5,116 bases of DNA, taken from an uncultured Amaricoccus sp. GTDB taxonomy: Bacteria > Pseudomonadota > Alphaproteobacteria > Rhodobacterales > Rhodobacteraceae. The stretch covers positions 1-5,116 of the forward strand of contig NZ_CALAGI010000063.1 in NCBI RefSeq assembly GCF_937891315.1, given 5' to 3'. Under the pieces are notes generated by a model. The model did not search any database, was not told the DNA's origin, and was given only the letters and a program-made list of their open reading frames with translations. Position 1 is the first letter of the stretch. Every line of letters begins with the position of its first letter. Shown here one piece after another: positions 5,050-5,116 of the stretch. A program made the position numbers and the translations under genes.

Positions 5050-5116
5050 ATGCTCACAGTCCGGCTTCTGGGCAACGGTCTCGGCCTTCTGGGCGGACAG
5101 GGCTTTTCACGCGCGC
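5050..5116 (+). CDS. Start of an unidentified gene (22 codons, cut by window edge)
   Basis: ATG 5050 opens a frame with no stop to the edge, reading MLTVRLLGNGLGLLGGQGFS and on. It is preceded by two purine-rich GGGGAA runs (5034-5039 and 5043-5048); the nearer is closer to the ATG than usual, the farther is 10 nt away, and either could serve as ribosome binding site. The peptide is Gly/Leu-rich and mildly hydrophobic with one early Arg, so a signal peptide is possible but not clear. A CtrA-like box lies upstream. Too little is present to name a family; a chance frame is possible. Confidence 0.45.
   Translation, partial: MLTVRLLGNGLGLLGGQGFSRA

Overview
The window is GC-rich (third codon positions mostly G/C) and reads as alphaproteobacterial chromosome. 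The evidence is a RutR-type regulator next to a beta-alanine aminotransferase, a Kup potassium transporter of proteobacterial type, and two CtrA-type sites (TTAA-N7-TTAAC), a motif characteristic of Alphaproteobacteria. I cannot name a genus from the sequence alone. No RNA genes, mobile elements or CRISPR arrays were seen.

Left block (1-1518): a divergent pair. On the minus strand is the N-terminal part of a class III, PLP-dependent omega-amino acid/beta-alanine:pyruvate aminotransferase, running off the left edge. On the plus strand is a complete TetR-family regulator closely resembling RutR, the uracil/thymine-sensing repressor. The shared 190-bp gap holds a near-consensus RutR operator (TGACC-N4-GGTCA, 801-816) and a perfect 7-bp inverted repeat that covers part of the aminotransferase Shine-Dalgarno. 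Beta-alanine is the end product of reductive uracil breakdown, so the gene pair, the regulator and the operator form one coherent module: pyrimidine-derived beta-alanine is deaminated under RutR control.

Middle block (1519-2703): an AT-rich promoter-like patch, then a 206-aa protein with a short hydrophobic N-terminus, a Pro/Ala segment, a long Gly/Ser/Thr low-complexity linker and a C-terminal segment resembling a degenerate OmpA-like peptidoglycan-binding fold. Next is a perfect CtrA box about 90 bp upstream of a 64-aa orphan gene with a strong ribosome binding site.

Right block (2704-5116): a GC-rich, hairpin-forming leader of about 270 bp; a complete 630-aa Kup low-affinity K+/H+ symporter (start at 2977); a long imperfect inverted repeat just after kup; a one-mismatch CtrA-type box; and the first 22 codons of an unidentified gene leaving the right edge.

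The most interesting points are the RutR operator in the divergent promoter, the CtrA box ahead of an orphan micro-gene, and the possible OmpA-like remnant. All other long reading frames, including one of about 650 codons antisense to kup, look like GC-bias shadows.
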